Of a DNA stretch of 64,000 bases, positions 14,401 to 25,500 are shown piece after piece. Origin of the DNA: Zonotrichia leucophrys gambelii (Eukaryota; Chordata; Aves; Passeriformes; Passerellidae); the NCBI RefSeq assembly GCF_028769735.1, contig NC_088171.1:131891533-131955532 (forward strand), read 5' to 3'. Position numbers and translations under genes: made by a program. Position 1 is the first letter of the stretch; each line of letters starts with the position of its first letter. Under the pieces are notes generated by a model that was not told where the DNA came from, ran no database searches, and worked only from the letters and a program-made list of their open reading frames with translations.

Positions 14401-17400
14401 GGGTTCAGCGGCACTTTACCCATTAACTGCACGTGTGAAGCCAGGATTTAGATGCAATCACATAACAGTATCAAGAACCACTGCCTGTTTGCTATAACTT
14501 GATTTTAAAATGCATAAAGAAAAGGTCATAAAAATTATACACATAAACAAAATAAAAGGGCAGGCTGGATAATTTCCATGGGCCATTCAAAACTGGAGGT
14601 TTGTACTGCACTATTTATTCATGGCCCTTGACTGTATGAAAGTTAACCTTGGCAAAACACCACTGACTACAGAAAGAGTACTTACAAGCGTAACTTAGAG
14701 TATCAAAATTCTTATTTTCAATTTCCAGAGTTCACAAATGTATTTTAATACCTGCCTGAGCCAGTTCCACATTGAAGGCTCTCAAGGCAAAAGCAGAGGT
14801 TCGAGATTCCACAGGCAGCAGCAGAGAACACAGAAACCCTTCATAGTCACGCTTCCTATAAAAGAATCAAAATGCACATTTGTTATTTATAGCTGTAAGT
14901 CAATTGGAGGTGCTATTCCTTAGCACTGAACTCCTGAAAGAGTCGCAGTAAGTTACAGGTCAAAACTCTGACTTTGCAAAAGTAGCAGCTTTTAGGCTTG
15001 TTTTAAAGTAAGACCAACTCCAAAAGAGAGTGCAGGCTGCTTGAACTCTCAGTGCACCTCTGAATTCCACATCTGAAGATATCTGGCTAAAGGCATGGAG
15101 CAAGGCTGTGGCAGAACTGCAAATAGAATCCAGATTGTCCGACTTGCAGATTTCTGTTCCAAACACGAAACCACATTTCTTTACAAGACTGTTCTTTGGA
15201 GCTTGGCAGAAGAGTGCTTGCTTAACCATTAAGTTTTTGTTTACTGGCAACTGTATTCAAAGCATAAAACCTCAGGGAGTTGGCAGTTTTGTTGCAGGTA
15301 GCTCCTTGCCAACCCAGAGTGATGTGCCTTCGTTTGGCCACGTGGGTGTGTGTGCCACAAAATTAAAAACACAGTGCTCAGAACCATGAACTACAAAATC
15401 ACTCCAGCTAACAAAAACACCTGACCACCTCTGAAAAGCTAAACTGCTTGTTTTGAACAACATTTTTGTGTACTTTCTGATAAGCCTGAAACCTGATTCT
15501 TGCTTAGAACAAAATGAACTCCCAAGTTTGGCCTGAAGAGTGGAGAAGCAGGTTGTCAAGGAAAACACATGCACTCATTTTCAGTAAGTTTGCTGTTCTT
15601 GCATGTACTCATATTTCTTTTGAATATGATCTTAAAATAGAAACCCAAACTAAACCCAAAGGTTATTAGGGTTGCTACTTTTAGCATCAAACAAAAAGGA
15701 AGTGAAGTTTAACAGAGATGCTTAACCCTACAATACACAGTAGCTGAAAACTAGCAAATGCTTTGTTTCCACAACTGTTGTCAGACTCTTTTAGACCTCA
15801 ATGCAAATACAGAAATATCAACCCAAAAAAAATTACATTTTGGAGCTGTAGTAGGTTTTAAAGAACACCATATTACAGAACAGATACGTTAAATCTCCCT
15901 CAGTTAGGACACTTTTTGAAAAATATTATCAGCTCAAAGCCTAGTATTTTTTTCAAGACTTATTGTAGAAATACCAGTATTGTCCACCCCAGACAGAGCT
16001 GCATGGTTTATAGCCACATTTTCCCAGTTCCAGTCTGTCTGTGTTGTTCACACAACACAGAACCACCTCTACTTTCAAAAAGGAAACAAAGAAATATGTT
16101 ACACAAAGTACAGAGCAACACAATAGAGCAAATTGTCTTCCCTCTGGTAATGCTGTTGACATGGTGGGGTTTTGGTTGCTTTTTTCCAATTCTTCCAAGC
16201 TCAAAAATTTAGTGCATCAAATCCATTAAGCCTCAGTAAAATAAAATTGATATTGCTGTAGATCACATTCCACCCCAACCTTCTTCATGTATGAGCATAA
16301 GGAATGTAGAAAGGAAGGAACGACCTTAAGTCAGGTATTGACTTTTTGATAGATAAGTTGAGGTTTTTCAAATAAGTATAAGCTTATATATAAACCCACA
16401 GCCAGAAGAAAAATTAGTATTGGTCATAACTGGACTTTTCATATAATGAATGTGTAATAAAGGTATCGATCCACAAGCTTGTTTTTGAGACCAGGCATCC
16501 CTGACCGTAAGAGACATACAACATACCTATAAGGAAAACATTTTTTTAGTCAAATAGCTTGAAGTGAATTCAGTTGTTTAAAGAAAAAGGAAGACCAAAG
16601 AGAAAGAGCATCTTCCATATTCCAAAAACAAATATACATTATAGAAGCACAACTCAGTTGTACTTCCTAATGTGTTGGAGACTCAAATTCCGAACTAGGG
16701 AGTTGCTGACACTTCCATAGCCCCAAGTGTTTTATTACTGTTTGAATAATTCCTTCCACTTATTTTTTATGGTTATTATTTCCATGCAATAGTTGAACTA
16801 CTGGGAACAGCAGCTTCAATTAAATAATGCCAAAAGCATAACCACTTTTCATTTTACTATTTTGAATGCTTGTGTATTTTTCTAATTAGTCCTTTTATCA
16901 TTTAACAAAAATACATATAAAAAAGTTTTAATTCAACCATCTCATTGGAACCTAACTATTCTGTTCACAATTGCTTGTTACTGGAAACATTTCACCTGCA
17001 GATGTTAACTTTACCTGTGTATTGTCTGTACACACAGCCTCTGGTCTCCTGAGTATCAGGGAAATGAATCCTGGGTAGAATAACTAGGAAAAGAAAGCTT
17101 ATTCTGAAAATCATGAAAAATGCAATGTGGCTGTGCATTCTGGTGCATCTGTACGGGTCAGCTTCTTGCTGCTGCACTGAACATTTAAGATTGTCCCATT
17201 TCTTTCCTTCAGTTTTCCTACCTCAAACATTACTGCAGACCACACACATCTTTCTGTCTTTTTACAAGCACCAGTTTGGAGAAGATAATCCTGTTCCACT
17301 CTGTCTATGCACACATGGAAACCTTCTCCCAGCTTTTGTCAATCATCTGGAAAAACAGTATCCAAAGAGAAGTTACCTAGGTCTTTACTGAGAAACTTGT

Positions 17401-18413
17401 TTAACATCTTACTTTACAATGAACTGAATTCCTGGGAACTCCAAAGCAGCCAAGGGGCCCTACACATTGTTTGCAGCCCAGAATCCAAGAAGGAAAAGTG
17501 ACCTCACCTGGAAGTGTGTGACTGCACTCTGCTCCTCTTGGAGCATTTTGGGTTTGACAAAAGAAAAAAAGGATGTTTTGGAAACACAGGCCTCCTCTTG
17601 CGTTTACGACAGAGAAGGTACTGAGCTGCTCCAGCTGTCAGATGTCCTCTGCTTTATCCCATTTTTTCACGGCTAGTTCTCAGTAGCCAACATTTGAAAA
17701 CAACCAATGTTTTTAAACATCCACTTCGGTGATTTGGCTCTCCAAAACACCGATACAAGGGAACAAGAACGTTCCGTTCTTCCGAAGGAACGCGGACACA
17801 GAGGGGGAGGGCACTGCCGTGGGAGGCTGCCCAGCACGGTGGCGGAGCGTCCCTGTTTGGACACATTCAAAACCCACCTGGACACGCTCCTGTGTAACCT
17901 GCTCTAGGTGACCCTGCATGGGCGGGGGTTGGACTGGATATCTCCAAAGGTCCCTTCCAACACAGACGAATCAGTGATTCTGTGTGCAGGCTGAATCATC
18001 CACGCGGCCTAAATATGCGCCGGGTTTCAATGCTCCCGACACGGCGCGGTCCCGCCGGCCCACCGCGGCCGGCCACACGGGCTGTTTTCGGGGCCCGGAG
18101 AGCCCGAGGGCGGCCTGGGCAATCCCAGCCATCCTTTCCGGGAAGTCGTCAGCGTTCCCGTCGGCTGGGAAGCGCGGCCGAGCCTTCCCAGGCCGGGCTC
18201 GCCGCCCAGCTCTGCGGAGCGCGCACCCCCGCGCCTGCAGCCCCCCGCGGCGGGCACTCACCGCACCAGCTCGGCACAGTACTGCACCGCTCCTCCGGCC
18301 GCCGGCCCGCTCCAGCCCGCCGCCGCCGCCCTCCCGCCGAGCGCCGGCGGCCGCATCAAGCGGCGGCCGACCCCACCACGCCGCAGCGCTGCCCGCGCCA
18401 TGCTGCCCGCCAT
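5312..18413 (-). CDS. NDUFAF6: NDUFAF6, mitochondrial complex I assembly factor 6 (coding exons 1-7, 3' end off window)
   Basis: Seven minus-strand exons join in frame: 18413-18262, 14855-14756, 13837-13715, 11687-11631, 10024-9922, 7356-7223 and 5413-5312 (771 nt, 257 codons). The product follows human NDUFAF6 closely, with blocks such as [52 protein letters not shown] and [13 protein letters not shown]. The family has a squalene/phytoene-synthase-like fold and acts in mitochondria in early complex I assembly, around ND1; prenyl-transferase activity is not established. The human protein is about 333 aa, so roughly 75 C-terminal residues lie left of position 1; I searched 1-5300 and found no further exon. 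The N-terminus (residues 1-45) is rich in Arg and Ala with few acidic residues, as expected for a mitochondrial presequence. The start at 18413 is the first ATG in a short [12 protein letters not shown] opening; the Met four codons later (18401) is an alternative. Identification is firm; the start is moderately sure. Confidence 0.95.
7223..7356 (-). CDS. NDUFAF6: NDUFAF6 coding exon 6
   Basis: 134 nt. Acceptor CAATTTTAG|GTGTGAGG, donor ATGTTG|GTAAGA. It encodes [20 protein letters not shown] and continues through RATPYH and [11 protein letters not shown]. This is the most conserved exon of the gene, corresponding to the part of the synthase-like fold around the former substrate pocket. Open frame past the donor is intron read-through. 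Confidence 0.96.
9146..9210. repeat. AAT-rich microsatellite in NDUFAF6 intron
   Basis: Imperfect AAT/AAC repeats, including TAATAATATTAATAATAATT. Confidence 0.85.
9922..10024 (-). CDS. NDUFAF6: NDUFAF6 coding exon 5
   Basis: 103 nt. Acceptor TATGTTCCAG|GAGAAG, donor ACACTGG|GTAGGT. It encodes [20 protein letters not shown] through LTLETLG, with the Gly codon split across the junction. The longest open frame over this stretch is a shadow in another frame. Confidence 0.95.
10451..10882 (-). mobile_element. CR1 LINE 3' fragment
   Basis: Inverted CR1 tail AGAATCATAGAGTGGTTTGG followed by the usual inverted 3' region up to AGCCTGGACACAGGAG. About 430 bp, 5'-truncated, in NDUFAF6 intron 4, and similar to the copy at 3987. 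Confidence 0.92.
11631..11687 (-). CDS. NDUFAF6: NDUFAF6 coding exon 4
   Basis: 57 nt (19 codons, phase 0). Acceptor AATTTTCAG|GCTGTC, donor GAAAGA|GTAAGT. It encodes [19 protein letters not shown], matching human [19 protein letters not shown]. It is too short for most ORF callers. Confidence 0.95.
13530..13630 (+). mobile_element. LTR fragment (bird ERVL-type U3)
   Basis: The stretch ACTGGTTTTGGCTGGGATGG, GAGTTAATTTTCTTCACAG and GTGCTGGAAACAGTGTTG is the start of a U3 that is very common in bird genomes (family recognised from memory). It is only about 100 bp, has no far end, and sits about 90 bp from the NDUFAF6 exon 3 donor. Confidence 0.7.
13715..13837 (-). CDS. NDUFAF6: NDUFAF6 coding exon 3
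   Basis: 123 nt (41 codons, phase 0 at both ends). Acceptor CTTTCCAG|ATTAAAGAC, donor TGGAGG|GTAAAA. It encodes [18 protein letters not shown] and continues to [12 protein letters not shown], almost identical to the human exon. An LTR fragment lies about 90 bp beyond its donor, in intron 3. Confidence 0.96.
14756..14855 (-). CDS. NDUFAF6: NDUFAF6 coding exon 2
   Basis: 100 nt after acceptor TTTTATAG. It completes Arg and encodes [14 protein letters not shown] through FNVELAQ. The frame can only continue into exon 3 if the exon ends at CAG before a GC dinucleotide (CAG|GCAGGT). Using the GT four bases further on would put a stop codon directly after the junction. It is too short to appear as a long open frame. 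Confidence 0.93.
17805..17981 (+). mobile_element. CR1 LINE 3' fragment
   Basis: CR1 3' end: GGGAGGCTGCCCAGCACGG, TTGGACTGGATATCTCC, GGTCCCTTCCAAC and terminal CAGTGATTCTGTG. It lies in NDUFAF6 intron 1 directly next to the CpG island. Confidence 0.85.
18262..18413 (-). CDS. NDUFAF6: NDUFAF6 coding exon 1 (presequence)
   Basis: 152 nt, starting at the ATG whose complement is CAT at 18411-18413 and ending at donor CG|GTGAGT. It encodes the Arg/Ala-rich presequence and then VQYCAELV, which parallels the human HYCLELLRKRDYE region. Two bases of the last Arg codon are left for exon 2. It lies inside a CpG island. Confidence 0.88.
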
Positions 18414-18448
18414 GGCCCCGTCGCGCCGCCCCGCCCCGCGCACGGCCG

Positions 18449-18483
18449 CCGGCAGGGGGCGCTCGGGGGCCGGCAGGGGGCGC
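18449..18483 (+). promoter_or_regulatory. Two tandem CTCF-like motifs
   Basis: The 14-mer CCGGCAGGGGGCGC occurs at 18449-18462 and again at 18470-18483, same strand, 21 bp apart (about two helical turns). It fits the CTCF core (CC-A/G-GCAGGGGGCGC type). They lie 36-70 bp upstream of the NDUFAF6 start codon. Occupancy is inference. Confidence 0.5.
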
Positions 18484-18629
18484 CCGCGGCCGGGGCGCTG
18501 TGGGGGCGCGCGGCGCTGTGTGCGCTGCGAATGGCGGCCGGCGCAGGCCGGCAGCGCCTCAGCGTCCAGTGCCTCCCGAGGCGAATCCCTCCGCTCCTCC
18601 CGCACAGTGGCTGGAAAAGGCCCAGCAGT

Positions 18630-19277
18630 AAAGGAGCTCGGGGTGTTGGTTGGCAGCTGGCTGAACATGAGCCAGCGTGTGTCCGGGTGGCCAGGAAGGC
18701 CAATGGCGTCCTGGCATGCATCAGCGGTGGTGTGGCCAGCAGGACCAGGGCAGTGAGAGTACTGGGCACTGGTGAGGTCGCACCTCAAGTGCTGTGTCCA
18801 GTTCTGGGCCTCTCACTACAAGAAGGACATTGAGGGGCTGGAGCATGTCCAGAGAAGGCAAGAGGGCTGGGGAAGGGTCTGGAGCACAAGTCTGATGGGG
18901 AGCAGCTGAGGGAACTGAAGGCGTTTAGCCTGGAGAAAAAGCTCAGGGAGGACCTTAATGCTCTGTGCAAGTGCCTGAGAGGAGGTTGTAGCCAGGTGGG
19001 GCTGGCCTCCCGGGTGACAAGTGACACAACAAAAGGAAATTGGCATAAGCTGTGAGAGAGGATGTTTAGGTTTCACATTAGGAAGAATTTCTTCACAGAA
19101 AGAGTGATTAGATATTGAAATGGGATGCCCAGAGAAGTGGTGGAGTCACTGTCCATGGAGATATTTAAGGAAAGACTGAACATGGCATTTAGTGCCTTGA
19201 TCTAGTTGACGTGGTGTTTGGTCAGATTGGGCTCGATGATCTCAGAGGTCTTTTCCAACCTAATTTATTCTGTGATT
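18630..19277 (+). mobile_element. CR1 LINE 3' fragment upstream of NDUFAF6
   Basis: About 650 bp with decayed C-terminal ORF2 codons (the AQKAN-like part near 18690 and [16 protein letters not shown] part near 18775), then the 3' UTR and the end TTATTCTGTGATT. It begins about 220 bp upstream of the NDUFAF6 start codon, at the CpG island edge. Confidence 0.9.
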
Positions 19278-22200
19278 AAGTTTTTAAACTGGGTGCCCAA
19301 AAAAGTCAAGGAAGCTGAATTGTAAAAGCCTCCCTGTTTTGGTCAGTGTGGCATAGGAGCGGCTGCGGGACTGTGAAAAGCCACAGGTGTGCTGTGTGAG
19401 GCGGAAAGGCAGAGCAGTTCTTCCCAGGCAACAAAGCTAGCCCCAGGGCTCCATCCTTGGTAAAATGTGTTCAAGCTTTGCAGCAGAAGCCTTATTTCCT
19501 CCTCTTAGCTGGCAGAGGAGTTCCTCACCATACAGGCTGGCTGGATTTTAACTGGAGACAGAATGGCTCTGTTAGCCATGTAGTCATGGACAGAACAGCT
19601 TCCTCAAAGTTTAGCCTGTATGAGGATAAGACAGCAGAGTCATCAGAAATGGCACTATGCTTAAAAGCAGTTTCATCTTAAAACTACATCTACGAATAGT
19701 TACCTATTAGTAACTACCTCAATCTAGCTTTGCAAGAAGAGGCACAAGAGCAGTCTGGCTCTTCTTTCTCTCCCCAGCCATGCCATCCTCTTCCTTGGTG
19801 CCGACTTTGATCTTCATTTTATGGCACAGGGAATTAAACCAGTAAAGACACATCCACTGCTCACTTTCATTTTTCATGAGTTCCTTTTCTGCCAGTTTGG
19901 TGCCTTCAGTTAGTTCACTGCGTAGTCAGCTGGGCTGTGGGCTGAGGAGAGGGCGGGCTCTCCTGGGCTGTGGGCAGCAATACATGTGTTCATTAGCTCA
20001 GCTGCAAAGTGAAACCATGCAGCAAATACAGGGAGAGTTTTGAGTGGGCAGTGATGTTCAAGGGACAAGGCATCTATTTGGAAATCAGAGCAAGCCTTTA
20101 TTCTGTGTCACAGAGACGAGGAAGAGAAAGAGGTTAGGGATCACACTTTAACATTATTTATTTTATTGACTAATGGCCCTTGTGGGCTTACTCTGAGCCT
20201 TTCTTCTTCCCTTTTTCTCATGTCTAAAGTTCTCTCTGTCTTGAAACTCTGAACCTTGTTTTAAACCCTTGCTATGCCTTGAGCAGGATTTATTGTTTGT
20301 TAGGGCACCCAAAGAAGGCCATTTAGCTTTGGGTGGAGGCTGAAACTGCTGTTGTTTAAGTTTTCAGGGAGAACCCCTAGATAAACGAATCCAGCTCTTT
20401 CAGCTGCTGCCAATTCCTGGCAGAAGGGTTACATAAACATACTCTAAACCTCAAGGGTATTATAAATAAATCTTATAAAATACTAACTTTTTTTAAGTCT
20501 CTGAACAAAAAGGGTGCTAAACTGATTTAAACTCATAGTAAGAAAGGAATAAACCAGTTGTTTATATAAAATACTAATCCTGACCTTGTTCTCAGTCATT
20601 TGTTTCTTACTGTTCTGTACCTTTACTGTTCTTATTAAAGTACTTCTTTTTTCTTTAAGCAAATATTTTAAGTGTCATGTGTAATTATTGAAAATCTTCC
20701 TCAAGACTGTCTAGATTCTAGTAAGTTAGCTTTTTGTGCCACCAACTCAGTGGGAGTAAGGATTTGGCTTAATGTTTTAGCAAGTTTTTAACACTGTAGA
20801 TGAAAATTGAAGCTTTGTAAGAGTCATCTCCAAACTTATTTTTCATTATCTAACTATGTTAAGAAGCACATTCCATCACCTTTTTCAGTATTTCTCAGAA
20901 GCTGAAAGATGACCACCTCTCTGATGTGTTCTTACTGAATATTTTGTCCCACTGACTCCTCAGACAAAACTGAAATCATTGGGCAGCAGTGCCAGCAATG
21001 GCAATGGCTGGTTTGGGTAGAGATAGTTCAGTTATTACTCTAACCTGGCATTTCTGGGAAAAAACCCCAAGTTCTGTGTCAAGGAAATACTGATCAGTTA
21101 TAACTCACCCTTATTATAAGAAGATCCAGATTCCATTTGTCAACAGAGAAATGGAAAAGGGCCCCTCAGCTGTCCCATTGGCCAGACAGAGGCTGAAGTT
21201 TAGAGAGCCTACATGTGCTCAAGTAGACACAAAAGTCTCCATGCTGAGGAGAACAGAGCAGGAAGGAAAGAGATCTCCCCCAGAATATCCAGGGACTGGA
21301 GGCTGGGGAGTTAACTGGGATGTGAGGGACAGTCACTGGGATCCCTTATCTCTAGCAACAAGAGCAGAAAGTGATCTGACAATTCTCTACACTCACATGA
21401 CCAAGGATATATTCTCCCTCTCTCTCATTTTCTGAATACTCCTGGCTTAATTCCAATATCAGAGTCAAGGAAAAAATCCATGTGTGCTAACGATAGTGTT
21501 TCCTGTCAAGTTCCATGCCACAGTGAACAGGCACATGCAGTTATTGTTACCTGAACTACTAAAAGTATTCAACCAAAAATCTTTGTTTAAGGAGAACACT
21601 AACAAAATTAGTTTAATGGCAGTCATTTAAGTCCTGGGCAAAGAATAATACATTAATGCGTGTGCTAATAAATACTGGGCCACTTTAAAACATTTTCCCC
21701 ATTTTTCATGCTTTAAACATCTCAGTCTTTAATTATGAAGTAGATGAAAAGCTATCCCAAAGGACATTGCAGTGAAAGGGTTTCATCTTCGTTTGCTGCT
21801 GCATTTTTAATTTTTGGTATGTTTCTCTGTAGATGAATTGCTGGTGAACCTTTGTTTATTTATTGTTATTGTTGTTCTCTTTCACTTCCCAGTTTCAGGC
21901 ACAAATGGGGTTGTACAAGGTGGCATGCTAAAAGCAGTGGGAGACAAAGGTCTCAGTGTCTTACGGAGAGTGAGAACCACTGCACGCTTCCTTGGCTTTG
22001 TGCTGCAGGACTGGGCTGGAGTGATGTCCTGCAGAGGGGAAGGAAACAGCAATTTTTCCTTGTCCACTGCCAACCATGAGCATGTGCCACTGCACTCAAT
22101 GGGAATGGCTGCTCATCTGATATTTCCAAGCCTCCTGGGCTTTTACCTGGGATTCAGGTACACTCCCATGAAACAGATGGATCGATCAATACACTTTACA

Positions 22201-22318
22201 TACACCATCAAGTAAAAGCCAGATGTTACTGACTTCCAAATACTTCAGCTTCCAACTGCATGCACACTTGTGAGTGAAACAGTGTCTTCTTATGCAACCT
22301 TTTGATACCTATCTTTTG
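19278..22318. other. Intergenic, nothing identified
   Basis: AT-rich single-copy-looking sequence. Short open frames (for example about 90 aa near 21150 and 133 aa at 21814-22215) have no recognisable domain or splice context and I do not call them genes. Confidence 0.6.
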
Positions 22319-22323
22319 TTAGG

Positions 22324-22540
22324 TGTCCTGGTTCAGAGCAAATTTGGGAGAGAATCCCCAAAGGGGCTCCTCTATTAGAGCAGATTCAATCGGCCCCTCC
22401 CCACAACCGGTACGGGAGAAAAAATTCTTCTCTCCCCCCTTCACTCTCTGGAACAAATCTTAAAGGTGAAAAACTTATTATTCAGCATAAACAGAACAAG
22501 ACAATTGGGGATAAAAGCATCATATAGTCAACCCAGGACA
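22324..22540 (-). mobile_element. Short solo LTR-type element with target duplication
   Basis: 217 bp bounded by inverted ends TGTCCTGG and CCAGGACA and flanked by the 5-bp direct repeat TTAGG (22319-22323 and 22541-22545). The minus-strand start TGTCCTGGGTTGACTATATG and the end CTGAACCAGGACA resemble bird ERV LTRs. It is very short for an LTR, so it may be internally deleted or a non-autonomous family. Confidence 0.75.
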
Positions 22541-22545
22541 TTAGG

Positions 22546-25500
22546 TTGGTCTCATCTCTTTTCAGACAGCAGATTAAAATAGGACTTCTACAGAAAGTAG
22601 TTCAGAATAAGGAATAGCTTCAGCTAATCAACTTCATTCCTCTCCTTGCTGTAGGTTACTGACTGTTTCTAATCAGGAACCTCTCTATAGCTGTGCCACA
22701 TTCTTTGAACACACAAACACACAAATGCAGAACTTGAGGCCAAGCTTTCAAGTCTTTAGTGCATCTTAACTGTCCAACATTGACTTTGGGATCAAAATAA
22801 GATCTTTAGACCTTAAGAAGCGTTTGTTATTAATCTAACAAGTTCCTTCAAAAATCCTGTTCTCTGGGGGACAATGTACTCTCCTAGGAATTTTGTCTCT
22901 AGTTTTTCAGCACCCATCATAAAACTTCCCTATTGCCATGAGAAGAGATTACTTACTTGGCCACCCTTGCACAGGAGTGTAAGCCCACACAAACACAGTT
23001 TGGTTCCATGTTGTTGTCTGGTGTGACACACAGTATCAAATGCAAATACTGTGAATATTTGAATGGAATTCACAAAGTGTGTGCTTTTAAGATAAGTGAA
23101 AGCCAAGTCCTTCTACTGCTGCTTTGGATGCAAATGTATTTGTAATGAACTCCTGGTTTTGTCTGTATCCCTTATCTTGCACCTGTTATCATCCTTGTTG
23201 TAAAAAGCTTAGGGGTAAGCTTGCCAAATGATATGCCCCATCTGTGCTACCTGGATAGACAGTGTTAGCAAGAAATATGCAAACTGAAAAGCCACAAGTT
23301 CTTGACAGACAGGTACCAGCACTTTCTCTCTGGCTAGCAAGAACAGGGTCTTTGTGTTCTTTTAACAAGTTGCCAGCCTTTTCTTTAAAATTCTTGTGAA
23401 GTTGTTGAGAGGGAGATGAGAGAAAGAAAGAAAGAGAGGAAGCTGAGGGTGTGCAAACTTGTTTGGCGCATGCAGATGAAGTCAACTGCAAATATAATAA
23501 TGATTTCACCAAATGAATGTTTCTTCACCAGAAGATAAATTGACCTAAATGTTGTGTCTTCTGTGTTGAAAGCGGGTCTATTTGTTGTGTACACTGCTTT
23601 TGTTTATATCTCTTCCCTTGGACCCCTGCAAGCCAGACTAGCACTCAGAAGGAGGGACGGTGAGTAATGAGAAACTGCATCACTAGGACTAATCCCTGAC
23701 AAACCTGGAAAGAAGTGACAGCAGATACAGGATGGTGAGAGAGGCCTCAGGCATTTGGGCAAGGCAACAACAGTAAAGAGAACAACTTGTTCCAGACCTT
23801 ATCATGTTCTACTGAGGTCTCCACACTTCCCCATGTTTTCTTTTTTCAGAACATATAAATATAGGAAGGACCATTATTGAGTAATTAAAGCACAGAGTTG
23901 GCAGCTGGGCTTCTGAAGTCCTATCACTGAGCTCCTGTGGCTACACATGTACTGTCTGCAATGGTCACCTCAAGAGAGGTGGCCATTCATGGTCCTAGGC
24001 CAGCTCATTTTAACTTAGTGTGCATCTAAGTGTTCACATCTCAGGGCCTCTTTGGTGCACAGGGCACATCACTACTGCAGATTGATGGGGTACAGGGGGG
24101 TATGAGAGCTGTCCCATTCGGGAAAGATTCTCCAGGCCTGTGTCCAGCTTTGCTAACTGAGGCAGAAGAGATGAGACCAGCAGCACTTGCTGTGGCTGGA
24201 TACAGACAGCTCCCTCTTCTACTGTTCTTCTGCCTTATCCTCCCTGTGCAGGCATGCTGGGGCTTGTTACTTTTGTGTGTTAGAATGAGGTAAAGGGTAG
24301 AACTTGGCATCAGGAGTGACCTGCAAGGGAATTTACCTAATGCCATTTCACCAAAAGAGACAGAATTAGGACCCACATTCCTTTGGTTGCTTTTCATGTG
24401 GGGTCTGTGTCTGCAAGAGCTAGGAAGGATCCCTCACCTGATCTGCACGAGCCTTGTTAGTCAGCAAGGATAATTCATAAACTGGTTACCCTGGCAGAGT
24501 CCAAGATGACAGCATGTTTTGGCATTTGGATACATTCCACCAGACACAAGCCAGGAACCTCTCATGTCTTCTGCTGTTTAAAAAACTGGTGGCCTGAGGG
24601 GATTCCTTTTTATTATGGTCAGTTCAGCCTAACCCCTGACCTGTCCAAGAACTTTAACCAGGCTCCAAACTCTTTCAGGGTTGCGTGTGCTGCCAGGCAG
24701 CTGGGCAAAACATTACAGGTTTGCTGGCAGTGCTACAGCAACCAATGCACCCTTGCTGCCTCCAAGGCCCTTGTAACAGCTTGTAAAAGAGCTCAGAGAA
24801 AACTTTCTGTGCAGAAAAGACACTCCTAGGATGTTGCAGACCAGTCAGTGTGCCAGTTTCCAGGGATAAGACAATGCTTTGGGAAGCTCACCTGTAACCA
24901 ATGACTGGCAGCAACATGTTCAAAACTTGTAGAGCTGCAAGGACACAGATTCATTGCATCTTGACTTTTGCTCTCTGTCCCAGTGGCAGTCTCCTTCCCC
25001 ACTCCTGATAGGAAACTAAGCTCTCCTCCTCTCTCCTGAGTACATCCCAGACCCTCATGGCAGGTGTTGGCAGTCCAGTGAGAACAGGCTGCAGAGTCAG
25101 CTGCTTAGCAGGAGACTGTCCCAAATCCTGCAAGCTTCTTTTTGAAAAAAATTTCTTTTCAAAACCCATTCTGCAAGGGTGCAGGGTTGCTAACCCTGCT
25201 AAAACACCCTTAAATGATCTGACAATTTTATACCATGTAGGCCATAAGGAACAATTGTAAGGACAGTACTGCAGAATACAGTGTAAATACACATGCTTAG
25301 GCTCCTGAGACTGTGCAGCATTTGTTCTATCTGTATTCATTTTTAAATGGTTGCTGAGGGAATATGAGGTTTCCTGGGTCTGGTTCCTGAGGTGAGTAAG
25401 GGATGCTGACGTGCCAGAGGTCCTGTGGCAGCCAGCTGTACCAAGATAATGCCACATGCAGAACCAGGATCTTGGGTGTCTTAAGTATTTTTTCTGACAA

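Larger units (their letters stand above)
17985..18625. promoter_or_regulatory. NDUFAF6: CpG island / NDUFAF6 promoter
   Basis: An abrupt GC- and CpG-rich block covers coding exon 1, the start of intron 1 and about 200 bp upstream. It has GC boxes (CCCCGCCCCG near 18430) and no obvious TATA box, as usual for a broadly expressed housekeeping gene. The transcription start probably lies between 18415 and 18540. Long open frames on both strands here (up to about 280 aa) are GC-rich shadows. Confidence 0.8.

Noticed and set aside
17982..18833. 283-aa plus-strand open frame over NDUFAF6 exon 1
   Set aside because: Antisense to a verified exon, crosses into a CR1 element, no domain.
21814..22215. 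133-aa plus-strand open frame
   Set aside because: No known domain; the hydrophobic start comes from a T-rich run.
24951..25457. 168-aa minus-strand open frame
   Set aside because: No recognisable motif, no promoter or splice context, composition like random non-coding DNA. Could be revisited with expression data.
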